Source: an uncultured Paracoccaceae bacterium
Lineage (GTDB): Bacteria > Pseudomonadota > Alphaproteobacteria > Rhodobacterales > Rhodobacteraceae
Length of the DNA: 64,000 nucleotides
NCBI GenBank assembly: GCA_947494675.1
Contig: CANLVP010000002.1
Coordinates: 310,001-374,000, forward strand
Direction of reading: 5' to 3'
A model generated the notes under the pieces. It had not been told where the DNA came from, ran no database searches, and saw only the letters and a list, made by a program, of their open reading frames with translations. The translations under genes were made by a program, and so were the position numbers. Below are positions 7,358-15,489 of this stretch, piece by piece (within the stretch, counting starts at the first letter, position 1; each line of letters opens with the position of its first letter).

Positions 7358-8395
7358 GTGAGCCGCGTCTATCTGGATCATAATGCGACGACGCCTTTGC
7401 GGGCAGAGGCGCGTGCCGCCATGTCGGCTGCGATGGATGTCGTGGGCAACCCTTCGTCGGTGCACGCCGAGGGGCGGCGCGCGAAGGGGATTGTTGAGGA
7501 CGCGCGACGCGCTGTGTCCGAGGCCGTGGGTGCGGGTGAAGCGGATGTGGTGTTCGTCTCTGGCGCGACCGAGGCCGCTGCATTGGCCTTGGCGGGACGT
7601 GGGTTAGCGGCGAGTGCCTTGGAGCATGCGGCGGTTGCTGCGTGGTGTGATCCGGTTTTGGGCGTCGTGGATGGTGCGGTGCAGGTGAAAGACCCTGCGC
7701 AATCGGTCGTGCAACTGGCCAATTCAGAGGCCGGCGTGGTGCAGGAGCTACCGGCAGGCTTGGCGGTGAGCGACATCACCCAAGGCTTTGGCCGGGTACC
7801 GTTTTCCTATGCCTGGGCCGGGGTGGAGATGGTGTTTTTGTCGGCGCATAAGTTCGGCGGGCCCAAGGGCGTGGGCGCTTTGGTCATCCCGCGCGGGTTT
7901 GATCTGGCCGCGCAGATCAAAGGGGGCGGGCAGGAAATGAACCGCCGTTCTGGCACGGAAAACATCATCGGCATTGCCGGAATGGCTGCCGCTGCAACCG
8001 CTGCACAGCGCGATTTGGCAGATGGACGCTGGGACCGGGTTGCAGAACTTAGAAATATTCTAGAAAAGGCCATTGAGGCTGCGCCATTTAGGACTATTTT
8101 TGTCGGGAAAGACCTGCAAAGGTTGCCGAACACCAGCTGCATGATCGCCCCCGGTTGGAAGGGCGAGACGCAGGTGATGGCCATGGACCTTGCGGGGTTT
8201 GCGGTGTCAGCAGGCTCTGCCTGTTCATCAGGCAAAGTGAAGGCCAGCGGTGTATTGCCAGCCTTGGGAATATCGGCGGACGACGCGGGCTGCGCCCTGC
8301 GGGTGTCGTTGGGGGTTGAGACGACCCAAGAAGATGTCGAGCGGTTCGCGCAAGCGTGGATCGCCAAACGAATGAAGGCGCGGGTTGCTGCGTGA
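7358..8395 (+). CDS. Cysteine desulfurase (NifS/IscS-like)
   Basis: PLP-dependent cysteine desulfurase supplying sulfur for Fe-S clusters. It has the N-terminal [11 protein letters not shown], the PLP-lysine motif [10 protein letters not shown] and the active-site cysteine loop [11 protein letters not shown]. At about 345 aa it is slightly shorter than IscS (about 400) and closer to NifS-like proteins in suf operons. The GTG at 7358 (MSRVYLDHN) is preferred because AAAGAAAG lies 9 nt upstream; an in-frame TTG at 7352 is the alternative. A second desulfurase, SufS, ends the same operon. Codons near 8048-8064 include the rare AGA and CTA and form an ICE-like palindrome. Confidence 0.88.
   Translation: MSRVYLDHNATTPLRAEARAAMSAAMDVVGNPSSVHAEGRRAKGIVEDARRAVSEAVGAGEADVVFVSGATEAAALALAGRGLAASALEHAAVAAWCDPVLGVVDGAVQVKDPAQSVVQLANSEAGVVQELPAGLAVSDITQGFGRVPFSYAWAGVEMVFLSAHKFGGPKGVGALVIPRGFDLAAQIKGGGQEMNRRSGTENIIGIAGMAAAATAAQRDLADGRWDRVAELRNILEKAIEAAPFRTIFVGKDLQRLPNTSCMIAPGWKGETQVMAMDLAGFAVSAGSACSSGKVKASGVLPALGISADDAGCALRVSLGVETTQEDVERFAQAWIAKRMKARVAA
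8048..8064. promoter_or_regulatory. Second ICE-like palindrome inside the desulfurase coding sequence
   Basis: CTTAGAA-ATA-TTCTAGA matches the ICE consensus TTTAGAA-N3-TTCTAAA at 12 of 14 defined positions. It lies in frame as CTT AGA AAT ATT CTA GAA, using two codons (AGA, CTA) that are rare in this GC-rich DNA, about 340 bp upstream of sufB. It could be an internal Irr site or a coincidence. Confidence 0.3.
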
Positions 8396-8405
8396 GAGAG
8401 GTGAG

Positions 8406-9932
8406 ATGATGGCTGCTTTGGAAGACGTCGAAGTCAAGGATGGCGTGGATCAGGACACCGTGGATGCGGTGGCGGAGCTTTCGGGCAACTACAAATACGG
8501 CTGGGAAACCGAGATCGAGATGGACTACGCCCCAAAGGGTGTGAACACCGATATCGTGAAGCTGATTTCCAGCAAGAACAACGAACCTGAGTGGATGACC
8601 GAATGGCGTCTGTCTGCCTTTGCGCGCTGGGAAAACATCGAAGAGCCCACATGGGCGATGGTCAATTACCCCGACATCGATTTCCAGGACATCTATTACT
8701 ATGCGCGTCCCAAGAGCATGGAAGTGAAGCCCAAGTCGCTGGATGAGGTCGATCCGAAGCTCTTGGCGACTTACGACAAGCTGGGCATTCCGCTGAAGGA
8801 ACAGTTGATCCTAGCCGGTGTCGAAGGGGCAGAAGACATGCCCGCCGAGGGCCGCAAGGTTGCGGTGGATGCGGTATTTGATTCCGTATCTGTCGGCACG
8901 ACGTTCCAGAAAGAGCTTGAGAAAGCGGGCGTGATTTTCTGCTCGATCTCTGAGGCGATTGAGAAGCATCCGGAGCTGGTGAAAAAATATCTGGGCACCG
9001 TGGTGCCGCCGTCTGACAACTTTTACGCGACGCTGAATTCGGCTGTGTTTTCGGATGGGTCGTTCGTGTACGTCCCACCCGGCGTGCGCTGCCCGATGGA
9101 ATTGAGCACCTATTTCCGGATCAACGCTGAAAACACCGGCCAGTTTGAGCGGACGCTGATCATTGCCGACAAGGGGTCCTATGTGTCCTATCTGGAGGGC
9201 TGCACGGCACCGAAGCGGGATGTGGCGCAACTTCATGCGGCGGTTGTTGAGATTATCATCGAAGAAGATGCCGAGGTGAAATATTCCACTGTGCAGAACT
9301 GGTATCCGGGCGATGCCGAGGGGAATGGCGGGATCTACAACTTTGTGACCAAGCGCGCCGATTGTCGTGGTGATCGGTCCAAGGTGATGTGGACGCAGGT
9401 CGAAACCGGTTCTGCCGTGACGTGGAAATACCCAAGCTGCATCCTGCGTGGCGATGACAGTCAGGGCGAGTTCTATTCCATCGCAATTGCCAACAACATG
9501 CAGCAGGCCGATACCGGCACGAAGATGGTGCATCTGGGCAAGAACACCAAGAGCCGGATCGTGTCCAAGGGCATTTCGGCGGGTAAGGCGCAGAACACCT
9601 ATCGCGGGTTGGTGTCGATGCACCCTAAAGCGAAGGAATCGCGCAATTATACGCAGTGCGACAGCCTGCTGATCGGCGACAAATGCGGTGCGCATACGGT
9701 GCCTTATATCGAAGTGAAGAATAACTCCTCCCGTGTCGAGCATGAGGCGACGACCTCCAAAGTGGACGACGACCAGCTGTTCTATTGCCGCAGCCGTGGC
9801 ATGGACGAGGAAGAGGCCGTTGCACTTGTGGTGAACGGGTTCTGTAAGGAAGTGCTGCAGGCGCTGCCGATGGAATTTGCGATGGAAGCGCAGGCGCTTG
9901 TGGCGATTTCGCTTGAAGGGTCTGTGGGCTAA
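8406..9932 (+). CDS. sufB: Fe-S cluster assembly scaffold protein SufB
   Basis: SufB, the scaffold subunit of the SufBCD complex on which [Fe-S] clusters are built in the cytoplasm. The 508-aa length and hallmark segments ([57 protein letters not shown]) fit the family closely. The C-terminus has the SufB/Suf[13 protein letters not shown] motif also seen in SufD at 11881-13161. Start at ATG 8406 (or the adjacent ATG 8409) was chosen because AGAGAGG lies just upstream; the frame extends to a TTG inside the preceding gene, which is less likely. Confidence 0.97.
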   Translation: MMAALEDVEVKDGVDQDTVDAVAELSGNYKYGWETEIEMDYAPKGVNTDIVKLISSKNNEPEWMTEWRLSAFARWENIEEPTWAMVNYPDIDFQDIYYYARPKSMEVKPKSLDEVDPKLLATYDKLGIPLKEQLILAGVEGAEDMPAEGRKVAVDAVFDSVSVGTTFQKELEKAGVIFCSISEAIEKHPELVKKYLGTVVPPSDNFYATLNSAVFSDGSFVYVPPGVRCPMELSTYFRINAENTGQFERTLIIADKGSYVSYLEGCTAPKRDVAQLHAAVVEIIIEEDAEVKYSTVQNWYPGDAEGNGGIYNFVTKRADCRGDRSKVMWTQVETGSAVTWKYPSCILRGDDSQGEFYSIAIANNMQQADTGTKMVHLGKNTKSRIVSKGISAGKAQNTYRGLVSMHPKAKESRNYTQCDSLLIGDKCGAHTVPYIEVKNNSSRVEHEATTSKVDDDQLFYCRSRGMDEEEAVALVVNGFCKEVLQALPMEFAMEAQALVAISLEGSVG

Positions 9933-9933
9933 G

Positions 9934-10230
9934 ATGAGCAACCGCGATCATCATCATGTGGACGGATCGGTCAGAGTGGTCACCCTAAACGGGGTGCCAA
10001 ATATGCCGATGACCGCCGACCAACAAGAGTTGGCGCGTGTGTGCTTGATGGCGTGGATTTTGGGCGTCGCGATCTCAGTCTGCAATCTGGTTTTCGTCTC
10101 ATTGCCCGAGGCCTTGCCGACGTTTGCTGTGATTGGAGGAATCTCATTGGTGTGCCAAATGGTCGGACTGGTGATTTGGAGCGTGTCGCGACTGCGTTGC
10201 CAATCAAAGTTGACTGACGGATCAGACTAA
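9934..10230 (+). CDS. Small membrane protein in suf operon (98 aa)
   Basis: Small protein with a His-rich N-terminus (MSNRDHHHVDG) and two hydrophobic segments at roughly 35-55 and 60-80. It starts 1 nt after the sufB stop, so translation is probably coupled. The last base of its stop is the first base of the next start (TAATG). No family is recognised. Position suggests a link to Fe-S assembly, but insertion of an unrelated gene is equally possible. Confidence 0.7.
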   Translation: MSNRDHHHVDGSVRVVTLNGVPNMPMTADQQELARVCLMAWILGVAISVCNLVFVSLPEALPTFAVIGGISLVCQMVGLVIWSVSRLRCQSKLTDGSD

Positions 10231-10403
10231 TGCGCCAAGTTCTTCTGACCTCTCTCCTTACGGGCTGCTTCTGTGCGGGCTTTGCAGGTGTGATCGATGC
10301 GATCACCGATGCGTTGACCATGTGGCAGGTGATCGGGCTTGGTGCGGTGTCGGGGCTTTGCGGGTCGCTGTTGTCGCAACTGGTTCTGGGGCGGCACAAA
10401 TGA
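10230..10403 (+). CDS. Very small membrane protein in suf operon (57 aa)
   Basis: Reading frame of 57 codons starting at an ATG that overlaps the preceding stop (TAATG), beginning MRQVLLTSLLTG and ending VLGRHK-stop. It has one N-terminal hydrophobic stretch and a second near residues 33-55, with three cysteines (13, 15, 44). The overlap and GC-rich third positions favour a real gene. Function unknown. Confidence 0.55.
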   Translation: MRQVLLTSLLTGCFCAGFAGVIDAITDALTMWQVIGLGAVSGLCGSLLSQLVLGRHK

Positions 10404-10514
10404 CCGCTCAAATTGCCCTTATTCGTCGTGATGCGGTCGCAAGGTCGTCGCATTCCTGCCGTGATCTCGCGTTAACCTTTTCCAGATTAGGGTTTCTAAG
10501 CGAGGGTTGGACGT

Positions 10515-11045
10515 ATGACCGACCAAATGGCAGGCTTCAATTCGCGTATCAAACGGATCAAGGATCCGAAGAATACGTATTACGTGGACGGCGAGACCGG
10601 CACGTTCATTCCCAAGCGTGTCAACAAGCAGCAAATCAAGCAAGCGGTGAAGAAACGCACGGAAAAGGCAACCTTTGGTGGTCTGGTGATGTGCGTGCTT
10701 TTGGGCGCCGTGATGCTGATGGCCGCCCGCTACGTGCGGTGGACCTATCTGGGCATCGACGAGGCCGGATCGGCGGCGGACACGCTGATGATGATCGACT
10801 TTGGCATGGCCGCGATGGCGATGTTCCTGCTGGGCGGTGTGATCGGGCAGAAGACGCTCAAGCATATGGTCGCACAGGTCGCGGGCATCGGGATCATGAT
10901 GGTCTTGATGCACAACCTGATCTGGCTGGCCCCGGCGGAGTTCGCACAGGTCTATGGACAAGACTACGTCAATCAGGTGCAGGCCACGACCGCACCCACT
11001 TCAATCTACTTGCGCGGCGAGACGATACTGATCCCGCTGGCGTAA
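10515..11045 (+). CDS. Hypothetical membrane protein in suf operon (176 aa)
   Basis: Protein of 176 aa with a basic N-terminus (about 45 residues, including FNSRIKRIKDPKNTYYVDG) and at least three hydrophobic segments between residues 55 and 140. No enzyme motif. It lies between the small membrane genes and sufC. A GTTAACC motif at 10471-10477 lies about 40 nt before its start and may mark a secondary promoter. Confidence 0.75.
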   Translation: MTDQMAGFNSRIKRIKDPKNTYYVDGETGTFIPKRVNKQQIKQAVKKRTEKATFGGLVMCVLLGAVMLMAARYVRWTYLGIDEAGSAADTLMMIDFGMAAMAMFLLGGVIGQKTLKHMVAQVAGIGIMMVLMHNLIWLAPAEFAQVYGQDYVNQVQATTAPTSIYLRGETILIPLA

Positions 11046-11125
11046 GCCACACGCACATCACAGAATTCAAGGCTTCGTCTGGCATCCGCCACGGCGGGGT
11101 CTTTGCCGTTTAAGGAGCGAAAATC

Positions 11126-11881
11126 ATGTTAGAAATCAAGAACCTCGCCGTCGATCTTGAAGAAGAGGACAAGTCCATCCTGAAGGGTGTGGACCTGACG
11201 ATTGAACCCGGCATGGTCCATGCGATTATGGGGCCAAACGGGTCAGGCAAATCCACGCTGTCTTATGTGCTGTCGGGCAAGGACGGCTATGAGGTTACGG
11301 GTGGTTCGGCAACGCTGGACGGTGCGGACCTGCTCGAAATGGAGCCTGAGGAGCGCGCTGCGGCTGGTCTGTTCCTTGCGTTTCAGTACCCGGTTGAAAT
11401 CCCCGGTGTCGGCAACATGACCTTCCTGCGCACGGCTGTGAACGCACAGCGCAAGGCGCGCGGCGAAGAAGAGCTGTCGGCAGGTGATTTCCTGAAGGTG
11501 GTGCGCGAAAAGGCGAAGGCGCTGAAGATCGATTCCGATATGCTGAAGCGCCCCGTGAACGTTGGCTTCTCGGGCGGTGAGAAGAAGCGCAACGAAATCC
11601 TGCAGATGGCGATGCTGGAACCCAAGATGTGCGTCTTGGACGAGACGGATTCAGGTCTGGACGTCGATGCGATGAAGCTGGTGGCCGAGGGTGTGAACGC
11701 GCTGCGGTCCGAAGGGCGGTCGTTTCTGGTGATCACGCATTATCAGCGTCTGCTTGATCACATCAAACCTGATGTCGTGCACATCATGGCCAATGGCCGC
11801 ATCGTCAAATCCGGTGGGCCAGAGCTGGCGCTGGAAGTTGAAAACAACGGCTATGCTGACATTCTGGCGGAGGTCGCCTGA
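11126..11881 (+). CDS. sufC: Fe-S cluster assembly ATPase SufC
   Basis: ABC-type ATPase of the SufBCD complex; ATP binding by SufC drives structural change in SufB/SufD during cluster formation. It has Walker A GPNGSGKST near residue 34, the signature VGFSGGEKKRNE and Walker B MCVLDETDSGLDVD, which is the SufC-specific form. At 251 aa it is full length. An AAGGAG Shine-Dalgarno lies about 8-9 nt before the ATG. The stop overlaps the sufD start (TGATGG). Confidence 0.97.
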   Translation: MLEIKNLAVDLEEEDKSILKGVDLTIEPGMVHAIMGPNGSGKSTLSYVLSGKDGYEVTGGSATLDGADLLEMEPEERAAAGLFLAFQYPVEIPGVGNMTFLRTAVNAQRKARGEEELSAGDFLKVVREKAKALKIDSDMLKRPVNVGFSGGEKKRNEILQMAMLEPKMCVLDETDSGLDVDAMKLVAEGVNALRSEGRSFLVITHYQRLLDHIKPDVVHIMANGRIVKSGGPELALEVENNGYADILAEVA

Positions 11882-13161
11882 TGGCTTTGCCGCAACCAAA
11901 AGTAGACGCAACAACCGCCTATCTTGAGGGGCGCGCACTGCCAAAGGGTGGTTTCACCAAGGCCGCACGTGCTGATGCCTTGTCACGGCTTTCTGCCATG
12001 GGCTTGCCTGTGCGGCGCGACGAATACTGGCGTTTCACTAATCCGGCGCTGCTAACTGCACCGCTGCCCGAAGCATCAGAACCGCTGCGGGTCGATCAGC
12101 CGATCTTTACCGGCATGGATAAGCTGCGCTTGGTCTTTACCGACGGTGTTTTCGACGCTGAGGCATCGGATGACGGTGCGATTGACGGGGTAGAGATCAC
12201 CCGCCTTGCCGAGGCGGATGCCGCAGAAATCCATTGGGCGCAGGGGCTTTACGGCACGCTTGAAGCGGCCGGGCAAAAGCCTGTTGACCGGCCTTTGGCG
12301 GCGTTCAACACGGCAGCAGCGACCGATGGTATCTTGATCAGAGTGACCGGCAAGGCCGCGAAACCTGTGCACATCGCCTATCGCCAATCGGGCGATGATG
12401 CGGACGTTGTTTTGCACCATATTATCAAAGTTGAAGCGGGCGCAGAGCTGACATTGCTTGAAACCGGCACGCCCGGCGCGCGCACCAACATCGTGCTTGA
12501 GATGGACATCGCCGATGGCGCAACCCTGCATCATGTACGGCCGCAAGGCCGGGCCCATGGCCGTCAAGTTGCAACGCATCTCTTTGCACGGTTGGGCGCG
12601 GAATCACAGTTGAAGTCCTTCACACTGTCAATGAACGGGCGCTTGACCCGCAATGAGGCGGTGATTGAGATGAACGGCGACGACGCCAGCGCCCATGTGG
12701 CGGGCGCATGTGTTGGCGATGGTGAGGATTTTCACCATGACGATACGGTCTTTGTCACGCATGACGCGCTGAATGGCGAAAGCCGTCAGGTGTTCAAGAA
12801 GGTGCTGCGCAATGGCGCTGTAGGCGTTTTTCAGGGCAAAATCCTAGTGAAAGCAGGCGCGCAAAAGACGGACGGCTATCAGATCAGCCAATCGCTGTTG
12901 CTCGATGGCGATAGCCAGTTCCTCGCCAAGCCAGAGCTTGAGATTTACGCCGATGACGTGGCTTGTTCGCATGGGTCGACGAGTGGCGCGATCAGTGAGG
13001 AGGCGTTGTTTTATCTGCGCTCGCGCGGGGTCGATGAAAAGACCGCGACCAATTTGCTGACGCTTGCCTTTCTGGCCGAAGCTTTGGAAGAGATTGCAGA
13101 TGATGCGCTGGCAGATGCCTTGCGGGACCGGCTGGAAGGCTGGCTCAACCGTCATAGCTGA
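11881..13161 (+). CDS. sufD: Fe-S cluster assembly protein SufD
   Basis: SufD, partner of SufB in the cytoplasmic SufBC2D scaffold and implicated in iron acquisition for the cluster. The C-terminal half has the SufB/D beta-helix core ending in FLAKPELEIYADDVACSHG, then FYLRSRGVDEKTA, the counterpart of the SufB motif. The N-terminal domain (RRDEYWRFTNPALL) is typical of SufD. Length 426 aa is normal. Both ends overlap neighbouring genes by a base. Confidence 0.96.
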   Translation: MALPQPKVDATTAYLEGRALPKGGFTKAARADALSRLSAMGLPVRRDEYWRFTNPALLTAPLPEASEPLRVDQPIFTGMDKLRLVFTDGVFDAEASDDGAIDGVEITRLAEADAAEIHWAQGLYGTLEAAGQKPVDRPLAAFNTAAATDGILIRVTGKAAKPVHIAYRQSGDDADVVLHHIIKVEAGAELTLLETGTPGARTNIVLEMDIADGATLHHVRPQGRAHGRQVATHLFARLGAESQLKSFTLSMNGRLTRNEAVIEMNGDDASAHVAGACVGDGEDFHHDDTVFVTHDALNGESRQVFKKVLRNGAVGVFQGKILVKAGAQKTDGYQISQSLLLDGDSQFLAKPELEIYADDVACSHGSTSGAISEEALFYLRSRGVDEKTATNLLTLAFLAEALEEIADDALADALRDRLEGWLNRHS

Positions 13162-13658
13162 TGGCCGTCACGACTGATATCGTGCGCACGTGGCGCGGGC
13201 CGCGTGTGGTGATGCGCGAGCTTTTGGCGCATGGCCGGCGCGAGGACCGCGCGGTGGCCTACGTGATCGCAGCCTGCTTGCTGATCTTCGTGGCCCAAGG
13301 GCCGCGCCTGTCCCGGCAGGCGGCGGGCTTTGATCTCGCGCCGGGTGCAGAGACCCGCGATATCACGGAGCTGCTGTCCTACGAGCTTTTTGCTTGGCTG
13401 ATGATTTGGCCGTTACTGCTTTATGGGATTGCGGCGATCACGCATGTCTTGGCAAAGATCGTGGGCGGGAAGGGCACATTCTATTCCGCGCGCCTTGCGC
13501 TGTTCTGGGCCTTGCTCGCCTCAACCCCGGTTCTGCTGCTTTACGGATTGATGGCGGGTTTTGTCGGACCGGGATTGCAAACCCAGGTCGTCGGCGGCAT
13601 CTGGGTCCTGAGCTTTGGCTGGATGTGGCTGCAGTGCCTGCGGGAGGCAGAAAGTTGA
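13161..13658 (+). CDS. YIP1-family membrane protein (first of a pair)
   Basis: Integral membrane protein of 165 aa with about four hydrophobic segments, resembling the short bacterial YIP1 group (DUF1282-like). Its start overlaps the sufD stop and its stop overlaps the next start. It and the following gene share layout and look like paralogues. A role in Fe-S biogenesis is not known. Confidence 0.75.
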   Translation: MAVTTDIVRTWRGPRVVMRELLAHGRREDRAVAYVIAACLLIFVAQGPRLSRQAAGFDLAPGAETRDITELLSYELFAWLMIWPLLLYGIAAITHVLAKIVGGKGTFYSARLALFWALLASTPVLLLYGLMAGFVGPGLQTQVVGGIWVLSFGWMWLQCLREAES

Positions 13659-14233
13659 AAGACGTGATGCAATTCGTCGTGCGGTCTTTTGTGGACCCCA
13701 AAGGAACCGCGCGGTTCCTGAATGAATTGCGTTTGAACCGCGGGATTCTGTGGTCGATGATGGTTGTTGTGGTCTGTCTATCCGTCTTGATGATGGTAGG
13801 GACCGTGTCGCTTTTGTCGACGCCAGAGCAAAGTCAGTTGATGGTGCTGTCGCCCTTTGGGCTTGCGATCCTGTTGGGATCGATCCTGATCGCGATGGTC
13901 TTTGCCTTTTACTTTACGGGGCAAATGCTGGGCGGCACGGGCCGCTTCCCTGGTGCCTTGCTGATGCTCACGTGGTGGCAAGCGATGGGCGTCGCGGTAC
14001 AGGTCCTGCAACTGATTATGGTGATGATCCTGCCCGCCTTGGCCGGGGTGGTGACCATCGCGGGGTTTGCCTATCTGACGGTCGCCCTAGTGCTTGCGAT
14101 GGACGTGTTGCACGGCTTTCACAACATCGGCAAAGCCATTGGCACCGTGTTGATCGCCTTTCTGGGGACCGTCTTTGGACTGGCCCTGATCCTTTCACTT
14201 GTGGGCATCACGACCCAAGGATTCCTGTCATGA
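13655..14233 (+). CDS. YIP1-family membrane protein (second of a pair)
   Basis: Protein of about 192 aa with around five hydrophobic segments, again YIP1-like. A TTG start at 13655 is chosen: it overlaps the preceding stop (TTGA) and GGGAGG lies 7 nt upstream. ATG 13667 is the alternative but is 19 nt from that Shine-Dalgarno. The opening MKDVMQFVVRSFVDPKGTA has the amphipathic N-terminus common in this group. The stop overlaps the sufS ATG (ATGA). Confidence 0.78.
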   Translation: MKDVMQFVVRSFVDPKGTARFLNELRLNRGILWSMMVVVVCLSVLMMVGTVSLLSTPEQSQLMVLSPFGLAILLGSILIAMVFAFYFTGQMLGGTGRFPGALLMLTWWQAMGVAVQVLQLIMVMILPALAGVVTIAGFAYLTVALVLAMDVLHGFHNIGKAIGTVLIAFLGTVFGLALILSLVGITTQGFLS

Positions 14234-15453
14234 GCTTTGACGTCAACGCGATCCGTGCCGAATTTCCGATCCTTTCTCGCGAGGTGAACGGCAAGCCGCT
14301 CGTTTATCTTGACAACGGGGCCAGCGCGCAAAAGCCGCAGGTGGTGATCGATGCGATCACCCGCGCCTATGCGGAAGAATACGCCAATGTGCACCGTGGT
14401 CTGCATTACCTTAGCAACCTCGCGACCGAGAAATACGAGGGCGTGCGCGGGATCATCGCGAAGTTCCTGAACGCCAAGAGCGAGGACAGCATCATCCTCA
14501 ATTCCGGCACGACCGAAGGCATCAATATGGTGGCCTACGGCTGGGCGGTCCCTCGGTTTGAGGCCGGGGATGAGATCGTGCTGTCTATCATGGAACACCA
14601 CGCCAATATCGTGCCATGGCATTTCCTGCGCGAACGGCAGGGTGTGGCGATCAAATGGGTGGATATTGAACCTGACGGTTCGCTTGATCCGCAAAAGGTG
14701 ATCGATGCCATTGGCCCCAAGACCAAGCTGGTGGCCGTTACCCATATGTCCAACGTGTTGGGCACATATGTGGACATCAAGACCATCACCCAAGGGGCCC
14801 ATGCCAAGGGTGTGCCGGTTTTGGTCGATGGCAGCCAAGCGGCGGTGCATAGCCCTGTGGACGTCGATGATCTGGGTTGCGATTTCTACGCGATTACCGG
14901 TCATAAGCTGTATGGTCCGTCCGGATCTGGCGCGATTTACGTGACCCCAGATCGGATGGCCGAGATGCGCCCCTTTATCGGCGGTGGCGACATGATCCGT
15001 GATGTGACGCGCGATGGCGTTGTCTACAACGACGCGCCGATGAAGTTTGAGGCGGGCACGCCGGGGATCGTTCAGACAATCGGGCTGGGTGTGGCGCTGG
15101 ACTGGATGATGGGTGTCGGAATGGAAGCGATTGCCGCATATGAGGCCGATCTGCGCGACTACGCCGAAATGCGCTTTGCCGGGTTGAACTGGCTGCAGGT
15201 GCAAGGCAATGCCGCAGGCAAGGGGGCGATCTTTTCGCTGTCGCTTGAGGGCGCTGCACATGCGCATGACATCTCAACCGTGTTGGACAAGCGCGGCGTT
15301 GCGGTGCGGGCTGGCACCCATTGTGCCATGCCATTGATGGAACATATGGGCGTGAACGCCACCTGCCGCGCGTCCTTTGGCGTCTATAATACCACGCAAG
15401 AGGTCGACACGCTCGTCGAAGCGCTAGAGCTGTGTCACGAGCTGTTTAGCTAG
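14230..15453 (+). CDS. sufS: Cysteine desulfurase SufS
   Basis: Group II cysteine desulfurase that removes sulfur from cysteine for the SufBCD scaffold. It carries VYLDNGASAQKPQ at the N-terminus, the PLP-lysine motif ITGHKLYGPSG and the active-site cysteine in RAGTHCAMPLM. Length 407 aa is standard. The ATG overlaps the stop of the second YIP1-like gene. No sufE, sufU or sufA follows: the operon ends in a hairpin facing a convergent peroxidase gene, so any partner of SufS must be elsewhere. Confidence 0.96.
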   Translation: MSFDVNAIRAEFPILSREVNGKPLVYLDNGASAQKPQVVIDAITRAYAEEYANVHRGLHYLSNLATEKYEGVRGIIAKFLNAKSEDSIILNSGTTEGINMVAYGWAVPRFEAGDEIVLSIMEHHANIVPWHFLRERQGVAIKWVDIEPDGSLDPQKVIDAIGPKTKLVAVTHMSNVLGTYVDIKTITQGAHAKGVPVLVDGSQAAVHSPVDVDDLGCDFYAITGHKLYGPSGSGAIYVTPDRMAEMRPFIGGGDMIRDVTRDGVVYNDAPMKFEAGTPGIVQTIGLGVALDWMMGVGMEAIAAYEADLRDYAEMRFAGLNWLQVQGNAAGKGAIFSLSLEGAAHAHDISTVLDKRGVAVRAGTHCAMPLMEHMGVNATCRASFGVYNTTQEVDTLVEALELCHELFS

Positions 15454-15458
15454 GGCGA

Positions 15459-15482
15459 ACGCCGGACCCTCTGGCCCGGCGT
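15459..15482. terminator. Hairpin between convergent sufS and peroxidase genes
   Basis: A 7-bp stem ACGCCGG/CCGGCGT with a 10-nt loop lies 6 nt after the sufS stop and just beyond the stop of the opposing peroxidase gene. There is no clear T-run, so it may act as a bidirectional, partial or protective 3' hairpin. Confidence 0.5.
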
Positions 15483-15489
15483 CCCTGAT

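Noticed and set aside
10484-10500. Possible third ICE box near TTTCTAAG
   Set aside because: Only the right half matches; the left half (AGATTAG) does not align with TTTAGAA.
14119-15267. Minus-strand frame of 382 codons
   Set aside because: Antisense to sufS; no motif or ribosome site.
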